DNA from: Pyrobaculum arsenaticum DSM 13514
GTDB lineage: Archaea; Thermoproteota; Thermoprotei; Thermoproteales; Thermoproteaceae
Length of the DNA stretch: 64,000 bases
Direction of reading: 5' to 3'
NCBI RefSeq assembly: GCF_000016385.1
Contig: NC_009376.1
Location: forward strand, 62,001-126,000
Shown: positions 50,410 to 59,872 of the stretch, piece by piece
How positions within the stretch are numbered: position 1 is the first letter of the stretch
Layout of the letters: each line of letters begins with the position of its first letter
Made by a program: the position numbers and the translations under genes
Notes under the pieces: generated by a model
What the model saw: the letters and a program-made list of their open reading frames with translations, nothing else
What the model was told of the DNA's origin: nothing
Database searches by the model: none

Positions 50410-51759
50410 GTGGCTGTCAGGAAGCTGAGGGGCGTGGCGGTGGGTGAGGCGGTGGAGGTCCTCTTAGTGGCGGGCGTCTTGCTTGGCTTCACGATATTTC
50501 TCATGAGCTACGCCACGGCGGGCGGGGGGCCCACTATGTATAGCAAGGAGCAACAGGCGCCGCAGATAAACCTAGCCCAGCAGGCCCTGGACCGCGTGGT
50601 GCTTCAAAACAGCCCCATTGCTGTTAGATCTGGCCAAAGCTGGAGAATTGTTGACTTAGCGCTAGCGGCGTCGGGCCCACTTTACCAACCCCAGCTTGAC
50701 GACTCCAAGCTCGCCGAACTCTTCCCCGCGGCGGGCGGCCAGCTGTGCACCATACAGCAAAAGGCTTTTGCAGACGCCACTGGAATAAGCCAAGCGGCTT
50801 TGGTCGATTACGGCTTACTGAAGCCGGCAGTGGGATCGTTGAATTTCGACTACGTAAGCATCTTGAAGAACTTCTTTGGCCGTGATTGGGATAAATACGA
50901 CATAACCTTAATTATAAAGCCGCTTGTAAACCTCACGATTTGCCCAAATCTTCAGGTGAGTAATGTGGCCATACAGCGTAGGGATCCCATGTGTGCAGGC
51001 GTCCAACAAGGGGTTTGGGTTAGGTCAACTGCGGGCGGGCGGGTCGTCGCCACCGCGGTGTACTGCACCACAAACGCCGGTTGCGACTTGTCCTCAAGGG
51101 AGTTGACGCTGGCATACAACTCGGGGGTTGGCCTCTGGGAGGCCCGGCTGGAGGTTCCCAGCTCATACCTCCAGGGGCTGGGCACCGTAGCGAGCCTAGT
51201 GATCTTTGCCGAGAGGGTGACGTACCCCCGCGCCATGGACTTCTACGTGTTCAACACGACGTCGCGCTCCCTGGCCTACGGCATGTACGGCTACGACGGG
51301 AGAGTGTGGTTTATGCACGACGCCACGGTGAGTTGCGGCTCGGGCAACATCCCAGCGCTCGGCATAAGGAGACTCGACATCTACACCGGAGGCGGCTTCG
51401 TGACGCTGGCACAAGACGTCACGCTGGATCCCGGCATAGGCGCGGGCGCCGTCAAGGTGGACATGTGCCAGAACTGCGTCTCAAACGCCAGGTGCGCCGC
51501 GTGTTGGGTCCAGCCGCCGGCGGGGGCCCTCTTCGCCGTGGCGTGGATAGAGAGGAACAGCCAGGGGGGCAACGCGCCTGGCTCCACTATTGTAGTGGTG
51601 CCGCTTTTCCCCACGCCGCCTAATGCCGTGATTAGGGTCGATACGTGGCTGAGGTGGACGCCTGTGGAGCCCCAGCTCCAGGCCGCGGTTGCCACAAGGA
51701 TTGTGGACAGCAGGTCGACTACTTACAGCATACAGCTCGTGTTGTACAAGAAGCCATGA
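50410..51759 (+). CDS. large pilin-like exported protein
   Basis: 449 aa. From GTG 50410 the N-terminus is MAVRKLRG then VAVGEAVEVLLVAGVLLGFT: a class III signal peptide with Glu at +5 after the predicted Gly cleavage site, followed by the hydrophobic pilin helix. The remaining ~400 residues are an extracellular beta-rich domain with eight or more Cys, probably disulfide-bonded. In-frame ATGs at 50389 and 50395 fall in the promoter. Likely a minor pilin or tip adhesin; first gene of the filament locus, ATGA-coupled to the next. Confidence 0.8.
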   Translation: MAVRKLRGVAVGEAVEVLLVAGVLLGFTIFLMSYATAGGGPTMYSKEQQAPQINLAQQALDRVVLQNSPIAVRSGQSWRIVDLALAASGPLYQPQLDDSKLAELFPAAGGQLCTIQQKAFADATGISQAALVDYGLLKPAVGSLNFDYVSILKNFFGRDWDKYDITLIIKPLVNLTICPNLQVSNVAIQRRDPMCAGVQQGVWVRSTAGGRVVATAVYCTTNAGCDLSSRELTLAYNSGVGLWEARLEVPSSYLQGLGTVASLVIFAERVTYPRAMDFYVFNTTSRSLAYGMYGYDGRVWFMHDATVSCGSGNIPALGIRRLDIYTGGGFVTLAQDVTLDPGIGAGAVKVDMCQNCVSNARCAACWVQPPAGALFAVAWIERNSQGGNAPGSTIVVVPLFPTPPNAVIRVDTWLRWTPVEPQLQAAVATRIVDSRSTTYSIQLVLYKKP

Positions 51760-52214
51760 GGTGGGTCATAGAGCTGGCCCTGGCGGCGCTGGTGTTGGGA
51801 TACGTCTTCTACGTCTTGTCGGCCATGGCCCCGTCGCCTGCCTACATAGCATCTGAGCGTGAGGTGACAGCGAATGCCTATTTCGTCTTGCTCCGCCTCT
51901 CAGCAGACCCCAACTTCATGGCGTTGGTGGAGCGCGCCATCTGCGCAGATGGGGCCCAGAAGCAACAAGCTGTGAACGACTTGAGGAATACGCTTGACGC
52001 CGTAATACCTGTAAGATATGCCTACAACTTCACAGTGTACCTAGACGACGTCAGGCCCCCTACATGTAGAGTGTGTTCGACATGGGGCGTTGTGCTTATC
52101 TCGGCTTCGCGCCCTAACGGCTTCGCCTCCCCCTCGGCCTCTCCGGCAACGGTCTCCGCGGTGTTGAGCGACGGCACGAGAGTAAGGCTAACGCTTTACA
52201 TAGAGAGGCCGTAG
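51756..52214 (+). CDS. N-terminally anchored exported protein
   Basis: 152 aa. RWVIELALAALVLGYVFYVL is a single N-terminal helix without a clear Gly cleavage site; the rest is extracellular, with a CRVC motif (PPTCRVCSTW) and a beta-rich end. It starts with ATGA overlap on the large pilin-like gene and ends 62 nt before the next unit. Resembles minor pilins in layout only. Confidence 0.7.
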   Translation: MRWVIELALAALVLGYVFYVLSAMAPSPAYIASEREVTANAYFVLLRLSADPNFMALVERAICADGAQKQQAVNDLRNTLDAVIPVRYAYNFTVYLDDVRPPTCRVCSTWGVVLISASRPNGFASPSASPATVSAVLSDGTRVRLTLYIERP

Positions 52215-52238
52215 CTCAGCCCGTTTACCTCATCGAGT

Positions 52239-52256
52239 ACACCATAAAATATTTAA
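52239..52256 (+). promoter_or_regulatory. shared pilus-type promoter (copy 3)
   Basis: ACACCATAAAATATTTAA, two mismatches to copies 1 and 2, starting exactly 38 nt before GTG 52277. Confidence 0.7.
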
Positions 52257-52276
52257 GAGATTTCGCTAAGATTTGT

Positions 52277-55200
52277 GTGTCCCCGTCGCCTAGGAGAGGT
52301 CCGAGGGGTCAGATAATTCTGCTCACCGCCCTAGTCCTAGCTTTCGCCGTGGCGATCGTCATGACGGCCCAGATATCGTCCAGCCTAGGCCAAACTGCAT
52401 CCACCTACCAGACGGGGTATGGCATATACGCAAAGGCGTGGCCCGAGGCGGTGGACATGGCGGATGCCCACGCCCTTCAAGTCTCGTTGAAGGGGGCATC
52501 GCAGATCTCCACAGGCGCCCTTTCGTCGGGGCTGTATTCATATTGGCCTACTGCCGGCAGGTGGCTTACGTACAACGCCACTTATATTTACCTTAACAAG
52601 TCCCTTGCGGCGGTTAAGGAATCGTTCCTTCCCCTGGGGGCTCAGCTGGACTTCGGCGCGGTGGTGCGCTACTACGGCTTCAACGGGAGTCTCGGGCCCT
52701 ACCCGCTGGCGGCTCCCCTTACGAGGTACAACGTGACGCTTGTGAGGCAGGGCTATTTGACTATCCCCGGCGGGGCGCTGTACAAGCTGACGGTGTACTG
52801 GCAGGCGCCTGACTACTCTGGATACTATGTAGTGACATACGGCGCACATGTCTCCGAGCCTGGCGCAGTGGGCGAGACGTACAACGTTGCGCTGGCCGAG
52901 GTTCTACAAGCCTTTAGCAGAGCGGGGTACGACCTAAAGAGGAGGCTCTTCTTCTTCCTCGTATATTCCGACTCCGGCGGCTGTAAAGTTAGGCAACTGC
53001 CCTGGTGGGCAGAGATTAAGAAATGTCCCCTGTGCCTCCTCCACGTCAGACTGCCCAACGTAGGGGAGATTGGGATGGGCGATCCGATACTGCGTAGTGG
53101 AGCCGCCTCGGAGATCCTCGCAGTCCTCCTGCCTGCCGACTTGGCAGGAAACCAGCTTGCCCTGTGGCTCTCCGGGCCCTGTTCTCAAGGCGGCGGTCTG
53201 ACCACGCAACAGATTACTGTTAACATAGATGCTAACGACAACCCGTACGCAGTGTTCGCCCAGACCGTCCAATACGACGGCCCCACGCCGGTTAGCTGGT
53301 CAAACTGGTTGTTCTGGGGGGCGGCGGATATTCAAGGCTGGAGGGGGGCTACTGTTAGTGCGGCAGATTGCTATCCCAATCCAACAGCTGGAGGTGTAAG
53401 AGGCAGTGGGGTCAACCTAATCTACGACAGCGACTTTGGCCAGGTTGCTGAGGTGTGGGCGGAATACTACGCGGGGACGAGGAACTGGGCTTACAACCTC
53501 TACATCCCCACGCCTGTATCAATATCTGGCTGGCCGGGGTTTAGGGCCGAGGCGTTAGTTAGGCCTATGTCGTTGGGAACAATTAGGCCGGCGAGGTTCG
53601 ACCTCTACTACTATACAAGCAACCCAGGTACCACCCACCCGATATGTGCAAACCTAGTGGCTGACCAAGCAGTATCGCCGGTGTTGGTGTGGACGAATTG
53701 GCGTCAAAACAGCGGCGTCTGGAACGGCAGGACTTGGGACGACGCTGGTAGTGTATACTTCGACTCTTCGTGGTACCTCTTCACTATTTACGGATCGAGC
53801 GACTCGATAATCTACCAGATATACAGCTACAACTCCACGAGGGCTTTGAAGGCAATCGCCACGAAGCGCGTGCAGGATACGCCTTGGGGGGCCACCAGCT
53901 GGCAGTTCTACATCGTCTTAGGAAGCGCTATTGTCGACAACCCTGCGAGCACGACCGCCAGCTGGGTTGAGAGGGCTCGCTACGCATATGTAAGGCTGAG
54001 GCCGTGGGTTGAGCCCCCGCCTGGCGTCATGTTGACGACGCTCGCCGCGCCGCCATCGGTGAGGCCGAGCAGAGTAGATATCGTGGCCTCTAGGCTTGCC
54101 AATGTCTCGTCAAGAGTTGGGATGAGTGGGCTTATTGGTCTTGCGGGGATTTCGGACTTAAGGATAGAGAGGTCGGTTTCACTAAATGCTTCAATCACCT
54201 CGGTTGCCCCGCCGGCGGTTGGGCCGAATCAGAACACCTACACATACAGTGTGGAGGTGACCTCATCAATTCCCAGAGGCTCGCTGGCGGCCTCTTTTAC
54301 GCTGTTCTACAGCCTCGGGAGCACCTATGTGAACTCCACGTGCCCCTCAGACTTGTGCTCGGCGACGCTTATCCGGTACTTGGGGTTTGACGGCGCCCGG
54401 GACAGGGCTGTGTACCAAGTAAGCGTCACGGTGCCGGCGTGGGTCAGCCACTCAATAATCGTAAATGTATTTGGCACAAAAGTCGCACTATCTCCAACGG
54501 CGCCTAGGCTGTATGTAGTAGGCGCGGGCGGGAGGTCGTGGTATATCATCAATGAGGGAGACGGTACTGCTATTTTTATATTCCCCTGGAGCGGCGGCGC
54601 CTCGCCCGTTTACAGCTACAGCCCCGACGACCCTAGATACGTGGGGGTAAACCACGTCACAGACGGGTCAAGAAAGTGGACCGTTGTCCTAGTGCCTCCT
54701 GGAACCGTTATGAACATAACCTTCGCCGCACCAGCCGATGCGAGCTACTTAAGAGAGGCGCTGGTGCCGTGGCAGAGGGCCTACTGGGCGGGACAGGTTA
54801 GCCCGCCGTGTCCGGATCCCAGATTCGTGAGAGTTTACATGCCGGGAAACGCCACTTTGAGGAGGTACTTCGTCATGATACCCCGGGATTTAGGCCTACA
54901 AAGGAATTCACGCCCCTCGCCGCCTGTTGCACATGCCTTCATAGGCGGGGGCTGGCGGCAGATCCCCACCTATAGAGACGATGCGGGTATGCTGTGGCTT
55001 AGATTAGATGTACAGAGCTTCTCGCCGAACCAGCTGACTGGCAGAGCTGTCCTCGTGGCCTTATGCAGCTCGCCCAATAGCAACCCCAGCGGAGAGTCGT
55101 TTTTTGGTTTCTATTACCAATCTACGAGATCTGGCCTGGCACTACTGCCGCCGCTTGGCAATTATCCCGACGGCTACACCGTCGTGGTGTGGCTAAAAAG

Positions 55201-55627
55201 CAGACGTTCAGTTGCACTAACTGACGTAGCCACTACTCCAAGCTTCACGTGCACCCCCACCAGGAAGATAATTGGAATGCACTACGTAGGCTCTCCCACT
55301 GGGTATTACTGGAACTACGACGGGTTCTGCTTCGATAACCACATATGGGAGCAGAAAGGCGACGATACCTCCGACGCCACCTATGTGTATATGATATCTG
55401 TGAGCCAGTCAACTGTGTTGTACCAAATAGCTACTGGATTCAACACGGGGCTGTGGTGGCTGAGGTCGTACCCCAACAGAGCGCCGGCGATAGGCAACCA
55501 GCCGCTGTTCTACTTCTCGTATGTTTATGCGGACGATGCGTTTAGCTTTACCGTCGTGTCGTTTACGTGGCCACGGCCCTACTTCTATCTGGACTTTGAA
55601 AGAAAAGGTCCCTACGCGACGACATGA
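52277..55627 (+). CDS. giant anchored surface adhesin-like protein
   Basis: 1116 aa. Basic SPSPRRGPRG then hydrophobic QIILLTALVLAFAVAIVMTA; Gly-Gln may be a processing site, but Glu+5 is absent. The extracellular part is aromatic and Thr/Ser-rich with many sequons; two related segments (about residues 335-560 and 935-1115) share YFDSSWYLFTIYGSSDSIIY and YVYMISVSQSTVLYQ-like strands, suggesting repeated jelly-roll, lectin-like domains. No C-terminal anchor. Its size and position in the filament locus suggest an adhesin. ATGA-coupled to the next gene. Confidence 0.75.
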   Translation: MSPSPRRGPRGQIILLTALVLAFAVAIVMTAQISSSLGQTASTYQTGYGIYAKAWPEAVDMADAHALQVSLKGASQISTGALSSGLYSYWPTAGRWLTYNATYIYLNKSLAAVKESFLPLGAQLDFGAVVRYYGFNGSLGPYPLAAPLTRYNVTLVRQGYLTIPGGALYKLTVYWQAPDYSGYYVVTYGAHVSEPGAVGETYNVALAEVLQAFSRAGYDLKRRLFFFLVYSDSGGCKVRQLPWWAEIKKCPLCLLHVRLPNVGEIGMGDPILRSGAASEILAVLLPADLAGNQLALWLSGPCSQGGGLTTQQITVNIDANDNPYAVFAQTVQYDGPTPVSWSNWLFWGAADIQGWRGATVSAADCYPNPTAGGVRGSGVNLIYDSDFGQVAEVWAEYYAGTRNWAYNLYIPTPVSISGWPGFRAEALVRPMSLGTIRPARFDLYYYTSNPGTTHPICANLVADQAVSPVLVWTNWRQNSGVWNGRTWDDAGSVYFDSSWYLFTIYGSSDSIIYQIYSYNSTRALKAIATKRVQDTPWGATSWQFYIVLGSAIVDNPASTTASWVERARYAYVRLRPWVEPPPGVMLTTLAAPPSVRPSRVDIVASRLANVSSRVGMSGLIGLAGISDLRIERSVSLNASITSVAPPAVGPNQNTYTYSVEVTSSIPRGSLAASFTLFYSLGSTYVNSTCPSDLCSATLIRYLGFDGARDRAVYQVSVTVPAWVSHSIIVNVFGTKVALSPTAPRLYVVGAGGRSWYIINEGDGTAIFIFPWSGGASPVYSYSPDDPRYVGVNHVTDGSRKWTVVLVPPGTVMNITFAAPADASYLREALVPWQRAYWAGQVSPPCPDPRFVRVYMPGNATLRRYFVMIPRDLGLQRNSRPSPPVAHAFIGGGWRQIPTYRDDAGMLWLRLDVQSFSPNQLTGRAVLVALCSSPNSNPSGESFFGFYYQSTRSGLALLPPLGNYPDGYTVVVWLKSRRSVALTDVATTPSFTCTPTRKIIGMHYVGSPTGYYWNYDGFCFDNHIWEQKGDDTSDATYVYMISVSQSTVLYQIATGFNTGLWWLRSYPNRAPAIGNQPLFYFSYVYADDAFSFTVVSFTWPRPYFYLDFERKGPYATT

Positions 55628-56277
55628 CGTCTCTTGAAGTTCTAATTCTCACCGCGTTTGCCCTTGTCATAGTGTTTGCGGCTTTGCCCTACGTGGTTAA
55701 CACGCTGTACGCGTCCATGGCCCCGCTGGAGTACAGAACGGCGTCTGCCTACGTCTTGGCCTTCGCCGACTCGCTGGAGGCTGATTTCGGAATGGTGGGC
55801 GCGAGGAAATACTTCCAGCTCCCCAACTTCGTATATGGTAGCTTCGGGGCGGTGAACCGCACCTACATCGTGGAGCTGAGGTGCGGCCAGACATATAGAC
55901 TAACGTGGACGAGCTTCAGCCTGTGGTACAACTCCACATACCTAACCGGCGCGTCCAGAATGCTGAGGGGGTTAAAAGGCGGCTTGGTGGCCGAGCCCGG
56001 CGATGCCCTTATTGCGGTAAACGCGACGGAGAGGGGGGTTGTGGCATATCCAAGGCTCGTGCTGGTTAGGGGGCAAGGCGAGTCCTACTTATACATAACC
56101 AACGCCACTGTTGTGGTGTCGCACAGCGGCTTCAGCTACTTGTCTTATGATATACAAGGTATTAGCACACAGGCGAGCTACGGTGCCTGCCAGTCAGTTG
56201 TGGTAGACGGGGTGGTCTACCCCGTCTCTGGCACTCTGTATGTGGTTGTGAACAGAGCCATGGTGGTCTTAAGATGA
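55624..56277 (+). CDS. pilin-like protein starting at the mature N-terminus
   Basis: 217 aa. The predicted protein begins MTSLEVLILTAFALVIVFAA, nearly the same as the processed end of the lone pilin (MTSLEIAIIVAIVLVIAIAV), yet it has no leader: the codons before ATG (KKRSLRDD) contain no usable start back to a stop. The rest is an extracellular beta-rich domain with three Cys and several sequons. ATGA overlaps on both sides show translational coupling. Likely a minor pilin-like subunit. Confidence 0.75.
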   Translation: MTSLEVLILTAFALVIVFAALPYVVNTLYASMAPLEYRTASAYVLAFADSLEADFGMVGARKYFQLPNFVYGSFGAVNRTYIVELRCGQTYRLTWTSFSLWYNSTYLTGASRMLRGLKGGLVAEPGDALIAVNATERGVVAYPRLVLVRGQGESYLYITNATVVVSHSGFSYLSYDIQGISTQASYGACQSVVVDGVVYPVSGTLYVVVNRAMVVLR

Positions 56278-56792
56278 GCGCATCTCTGACGACAGTCATC
56301 CTCTTCCTCTCCTTCGCCGCGGCCTTGGCCATATTGGCATATCTCATAGACACCTATGCCCAGTGGGCTTTAGAAAACGACGTGGGAAGCATCGCGGCAA
56401 GCGTTGCTGACTTCTTGGCGAGCCAAATACGTGACGTCGTCTCCAGCGGCGCCGTGCCGGGCGTGAGGGAGGTAAGCAAGAAGCTCCTAATTCCCACAAG
56501 CTTCTACTCCCTCGACGCGGCTAGCGTGGTGGTGGTTGTTGGCAACGACGGAGGCAACCTATACGTGAACGCCACCGTCACGGGGCTTAGGGGGAAAGGC
56601 GCCGCCACGGCCAGCCGCGTTGCATGGATCTACAGCATCACGTCTTGGGCAGCCCACAACGGCAGAGGCCTCTACCTCGTGGGCCAATACGTCTCCTTGT
56701 CCCAATGCGACACGGCGGTGGGCTTTAACATAACTACGCCCGGGTGCAGGGCCCAGATAATCGACGCCTCTCTCCGGGTGGTTGCGAGGTGA
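56274..56792 (+). CDS. N-terminally anchored exported protein
   Basis: 172 aa. SLTTVILFLSFAAALAILAYLI forms one N-terminal helix; then a helical stalk (GSIAASVADFLASQIRDVVSS) and beta-rich domain with two Cys (SQCDTA, TPGCRA). Layout resembles minor pilins or archaellum FlaF/G-like proteins. Last gene of the locus, ATGA-coupled; SufD follows with its own promoter. Confidence 0.7.
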   Translation: MSASLTTVILFLSFAAALAILAYLIDTYAQWALENDVGSIAASVADFLASQIRDVVSSGAVPGVREVSKKLLIPTSFYSLDAASVVVVVGNDGGNLYVNATVTGLRGKGAATASRVAWIYSITSWAAHNGRGLYLVGQYVSLSQCDTAVGFNITTPGCRAQIIDASLRVVAR

Positions 56793-56824
56793 GTGCCCTT
56801 TAAAATGGATATCGTTTCATCTCT

Positions 56825-57934
56825 ATGGATCTGAAATTTGCAAAGGCTCTGGGGGCTGAGCTAGCGTCGAAGCTCCCGTGGCAGGAGATTGCCGATTCCC
56901 CCACGGTAAGGTACTACACGGAGTGGTCGAAGTTCGAGGGGTATAAGCCCCTGGAGGTCCCGGCGCCGTTGCCGGGGGAGGCCGGGCCTTGCAAAATCGT
57001 GTTGGTAGACGGAGCGTTGGCGGCTGTGGGAAGGTGTAGCGGCGTTGAGGTGGGGGCCGCCGCGGATGTGTTCCACAACGTCCAGATAAACAGCAAGATA
57101 CTGGCCCTCCACGCCTCGGCGCTTCGGGCGGCGGTCCGCATTACGATTACGGGGCAAGTGGAGCCGCTGGTGGTCGTCATGTCGGCCTCGGCGAAGGGGG
57201 CCCACACGGCTAGCCACGTGGTTATTGAGGCGGAGCCAAGCGCCGCTGGGTCGGTGGTGGTCTACGCGGAGACGGCTGAGGGCGCCATGCACACGGCGGT
57301 GGTGGAGGGTCGGCTGGGCGGCTATTTGGAGTACGTGCTTGTTTCTAGGGGCGGCGGACCTCAATACGTGCACTCGGCTCTGGCCGTGGAGAAGTCAGTT
57401 GCCGCCAGGCCCTTGGCCTTCGGCGGTGTAATGAACTCAGTAAGGGAGGAGTACGTCATAGGGGAGGGGGCCTCCGCCGAGGTTGTAGGCCTAGAGCTGG
57501 GGGTGGGGGATAGCAGGATCGACCACGTGGTGTCTGTAATAAACGACGCGCCGAGGGGGAGGGGCTTCGCGAGGCTGTATGCGGTGGCCGCGGACAGATC
57601 CTTCGTGACGCAGAGGGCGGTGGGCCGCATCACCAAGCGGGGCGCCGGTAGCAACAGCGCGGTGGAAGGCGTCGTCTACATCGCCGGCGACGGGGCTGTG
57701 GCCAACACCCAGCCGGTGATCCTCGTCGAGACGGGGGACGTTGAGGGCGCGAGGCACTCCGCCGCCGACGCTGCCTTAGACGAGGATAGGGAGTTCTTCC
57801 TGCGCGCCCGGGGCGTGAGGAAGGATGACCTGCCCAAGCTCCTAATGCTGAGCCTGGTTGACCAGTACCTCTCCTCCCTGTCCGAAGCGGCGAGGGGCGT
57901 CGTGGAGCCGCTTCTAAAGCCCCTCTTTAGCTAA
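56825..57934 (+). CDS. sufD: SufB/SufD-family Fe-S assembly protein
   Basis: 369 aa. A right-handed beta-helix region ends in GRITKRGAGSNSAVEGVVYI, ...NTQPVILVETGDVEGARHSAADAALDEDREFFLRARG, matching the SufBD C-terminal block (usually SHGA; here ARHSA). SufB lacks no Cys in active scaffolds, but this one shows few, so SufD is more likely. With SufB and SufC it builds Fe-S clusters; these partners are not in the window. TTTAAAAT at about -25 supports ATG 56825. Confidence 0.85.
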   Translation: MDLKFAKALGAELASKLPWQEIADSPTVRYYTEWSKFEGYKPLEVPAPLPGEAGPCKIVLVDGALAAVGRCSGVEVGAAADVFHNVQINSKILALHASALRAAVRITITGQVEPLVVVMSASAKGAHTASHVVIEAEPSAAGSVVVYAETAEGAMHTAVVEGRLGGYLEYVLVSRGGGPQYVHSALAVEKSVAARPLAFGGVMNSVREEYVIGEGASAEVVGLELGVGDSRIDHVVSVINDAPRGRGFARLYAVAADRSFVTQRAVGRITKRGAGSNSAVEGVVYIAGDGAVANTQPVILVETGDVEGARHSAADAALDEDREFFLRARGVRKDDLPKLLMLSLVDQYLSSLSEAARGVVEPLLKPLFS

Positions 57935-59174
57935 TCCACTCCACAGATCTAGGCGAGAAGAAACCGGCCACCTCAACGTCCAGGTCCGGGGGCCTTAATA
58001 GGTGTCTCCACTCCCCTGGTCTAGGGAAGACTGCCTTCGCGATCGAGCTGTCGTAGAGCCACCTCACCTCTCTGCTCCTGAACACAACGCCGCAGCGGCG
58101 GCACCTCCACCCCCTGTCCCTTCCCAAGCTCTCTAGCGACCCCCAGCAGTAGGGACAGCGGGAAGGCGACGGGGCGTACCTCCCCAAGACGTATGCCCGC
58201 TCTACGTAGAGAAATAGTTGGCCGAACCTAGGCTTGAGGCCGCCGTACAGCTCCACGTCGCACATAACACACCTCTCCAGCTCGCTCGCCAGCCTCCCTA
58301 AGTGTCTATACGCCACGAACGCCAACCCGTTGTCTAGCCTACCCACCACGTGCCTTCCCGCCACCCTCCTGGCCTCGACCACAACGCCCCTGACACGGTA
58401 GTAGGAGTATGGGGTTGGCTCGGCCAGGATTACCCCATGTGCAAGATGTGCGTCTGTCGCCTGGTTGGTGCGGTATATCACCCAGCCGGCGGGCTTGTAG
58501 CCGTGGGCTTCGAGGATGCTCTGGGCGAGTAGCAGATGGGGAGGGGAAAGACCTCTTATGCCGTAGTACACGGGGTCCGGCCCCCTTGGCTGGATTAGGA
58601 CCCGCCTGCCGTCTAAGTTGTGGAAGGTGAAGGGGTACGTCAGCGCCTCCATCAGCCTCACAACCTCGGCGGGGATAGCCGCGCGCTCCCCCTCGCGGTA
58701 TGCAATCAGCTCAAAGGTGGATCTAGACAAGTCGGCCCCAACTGCCGCTACTGCCCCCACAACGCCGCGGCCGCCCCAGGTAATCAGCCCAGCCCTCTCC
58801 GCGGCGCTTCTGCTCACCACCTGCGTCAAGGCCATTTTGTAGATCACACGCGCCCTCTTCGGCACCTCCCTCACAGCCATTGCGAGGCCCGGGTCTGTCT
58901 TGCCCTCTCGCCTTGCGTTGTTCTTAACAACGTCCAAGGCGAGCCTCCACACCTCCTCCACGTCGCCCTCCGGCACCTCCAGCGCAAGCGCCACTGCGGC
59001 GTTTCCCCTAGTCTTAAACGGGATGTTGGGGTTCAGCCTAACGAGGCGGGGGAAATCCAGAAACGCCTCTTCCCCCCACTTCCTCAGCACCTCTTTTGCT
59101 AATAGGTAGCCCACGTGGGTGGTGCACCCACCTGTATAGCTGTCCGTGTCGTCGATGCCTATGAGCACCAGCAC
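57927..59174 (-). CDS. tiaS: tRNA-Ile2 agmatinylcytidine synthetase TiaS
   Basis: About 415 aa. The start VLIGIDDTDSYTGGCTTHVG is the TiaS signature; later PRGPDPVYYGIRG, an OB fold (YSYYRVRGVVVEARRV) and a zinc ribbon (CPYCWGSLES...WRCRRCGVVF) complete the known domain order. It attaches agmatine to C34 of tRNA-Ile so that it reads AUA. The frame opens at 59225; GTG 59174 is about 25 nt from CATATTAATA, ATG 59183 only 16. Convergent overlap of 8 nt with sufD. Confidence 0.93.
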   Translation of the reverse strand: MLVLIGIDDTDSYTGGCTTHVGYLLAKEVLRKWGEEAFLDFPRLVRLNPNIPFKTRGNAAVALALEVPEGDVEEVWRLALDVVKNNARREGKTDPGLAMAVREVPKRARVIYKMALTQVVSRSAAERAGLITWGGRGVVGAVAAVGADLSRSTFELIAYREGERAAIPAEVVRLMEALTYPFTFHNLDGRRVLIQPRGPDPVYYGIRGLSPPHLLLAQSILEAHGYKPAGWVIYRTNQATDAHLAHGVILAEPTPYSYYRVRGVVVEARRVAGRHVVGRLDNGLAFVAYRHLGRLASELERCVMCDVELYGGLKPRFGQLFLYVERAYVLGRYAPSPSRCPYCWGSLESLGRDRGWRCRRCGVVFRSREVRWLYDSSIAKAVFPRPGEWRHLLRPPDLDVEVAGFFSPRSVEWIS

Positions 59175-59379
59175 GGTTGCCATGAGCGACCGCCTATTAA
59201 TATGTACCAAGCAGGGCTCTGACATACGCGCCTACCCGCGAGGTGCACTTGGGCCGCACACGTGCGGCCCCTTTTGCCTAGCCTCCCAGAGCCGGGGGTT
59301 AGCCAATAAGCCGCCGGGTAGCCGTACATGGCCATTCGAGAATGCTCCGGTGGGCCGGCTAGCAAGCTGGGAAACACGG

Positions 59380-59640
59380 CGTGATCGTGACAGCGGCGAA
59401 TCCGGGGGCATGCCCACGAAGTGTCCTAGACTCAAAGCTAGGGGAGGCCGGCCACGGGGTCTTGCGTTGCCAGAAATGTGGCTTCGAAGACGATGGTAGT
59501 CGCTGTGGTGAACATCTGCATGAAAGTGTTCAATATGGGGGCGTGTTGCCCGCCCCGACTGCCCCCAGGAGACCGACGAAGCCCCGAGCCGAAAGGGGCA
59601 TGAACTGCCTGAGGGGAGGGGGGACCCTTAAAGGGGGGTG
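59380..59640 (+). mobile_element. decayed TnpB 3' remnant (second copy)
   Basis: No intact frame. The zinc ribbon survives across a shift: MPTKCP in one frame, then DSKLGEAGHGVLRCQKCGFE in another, followed by the usual TnpB tail (YGGVLPAPTAPRRPTKPRAE). Different in sequence from the remnant beside the tRNAs, so it comes from another TnpB. Upstream (59226-59379) and downstream (59641-59840) I recognise nothing further, though the remnant may extend into either. Confidence 0.6.
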
Positions 59641-59872
59641 TCTGGATGGACAGGCACACAGCTCAAAAGGCGATACTGCTCGGAAGGCGGGAAGCCAGCA
59701 AGCTCGAACTGCAAGAAGGTTGCCCACGCGGTAAGGCCTGGCTGGTCAGCCGCGCTTGCGGCGGTTACGCATCGCTTTGCACTGGCCGCGGCCTTGGGCG
59801 CGGAGGCCCTATGCGGAGAATGTGCGGGCCTCGTGTCGGTGCAGATATTTAAGCAACTAGCCCTGATTCTGT
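59641..59872. other. unexplained GC-rich intergenic region
   Basis: About 230 nt downstream of the TnpB remnant. Only the GATATTTAAGC box (59846-59856) of the next gene is recognisable. Confidence 0.4.
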
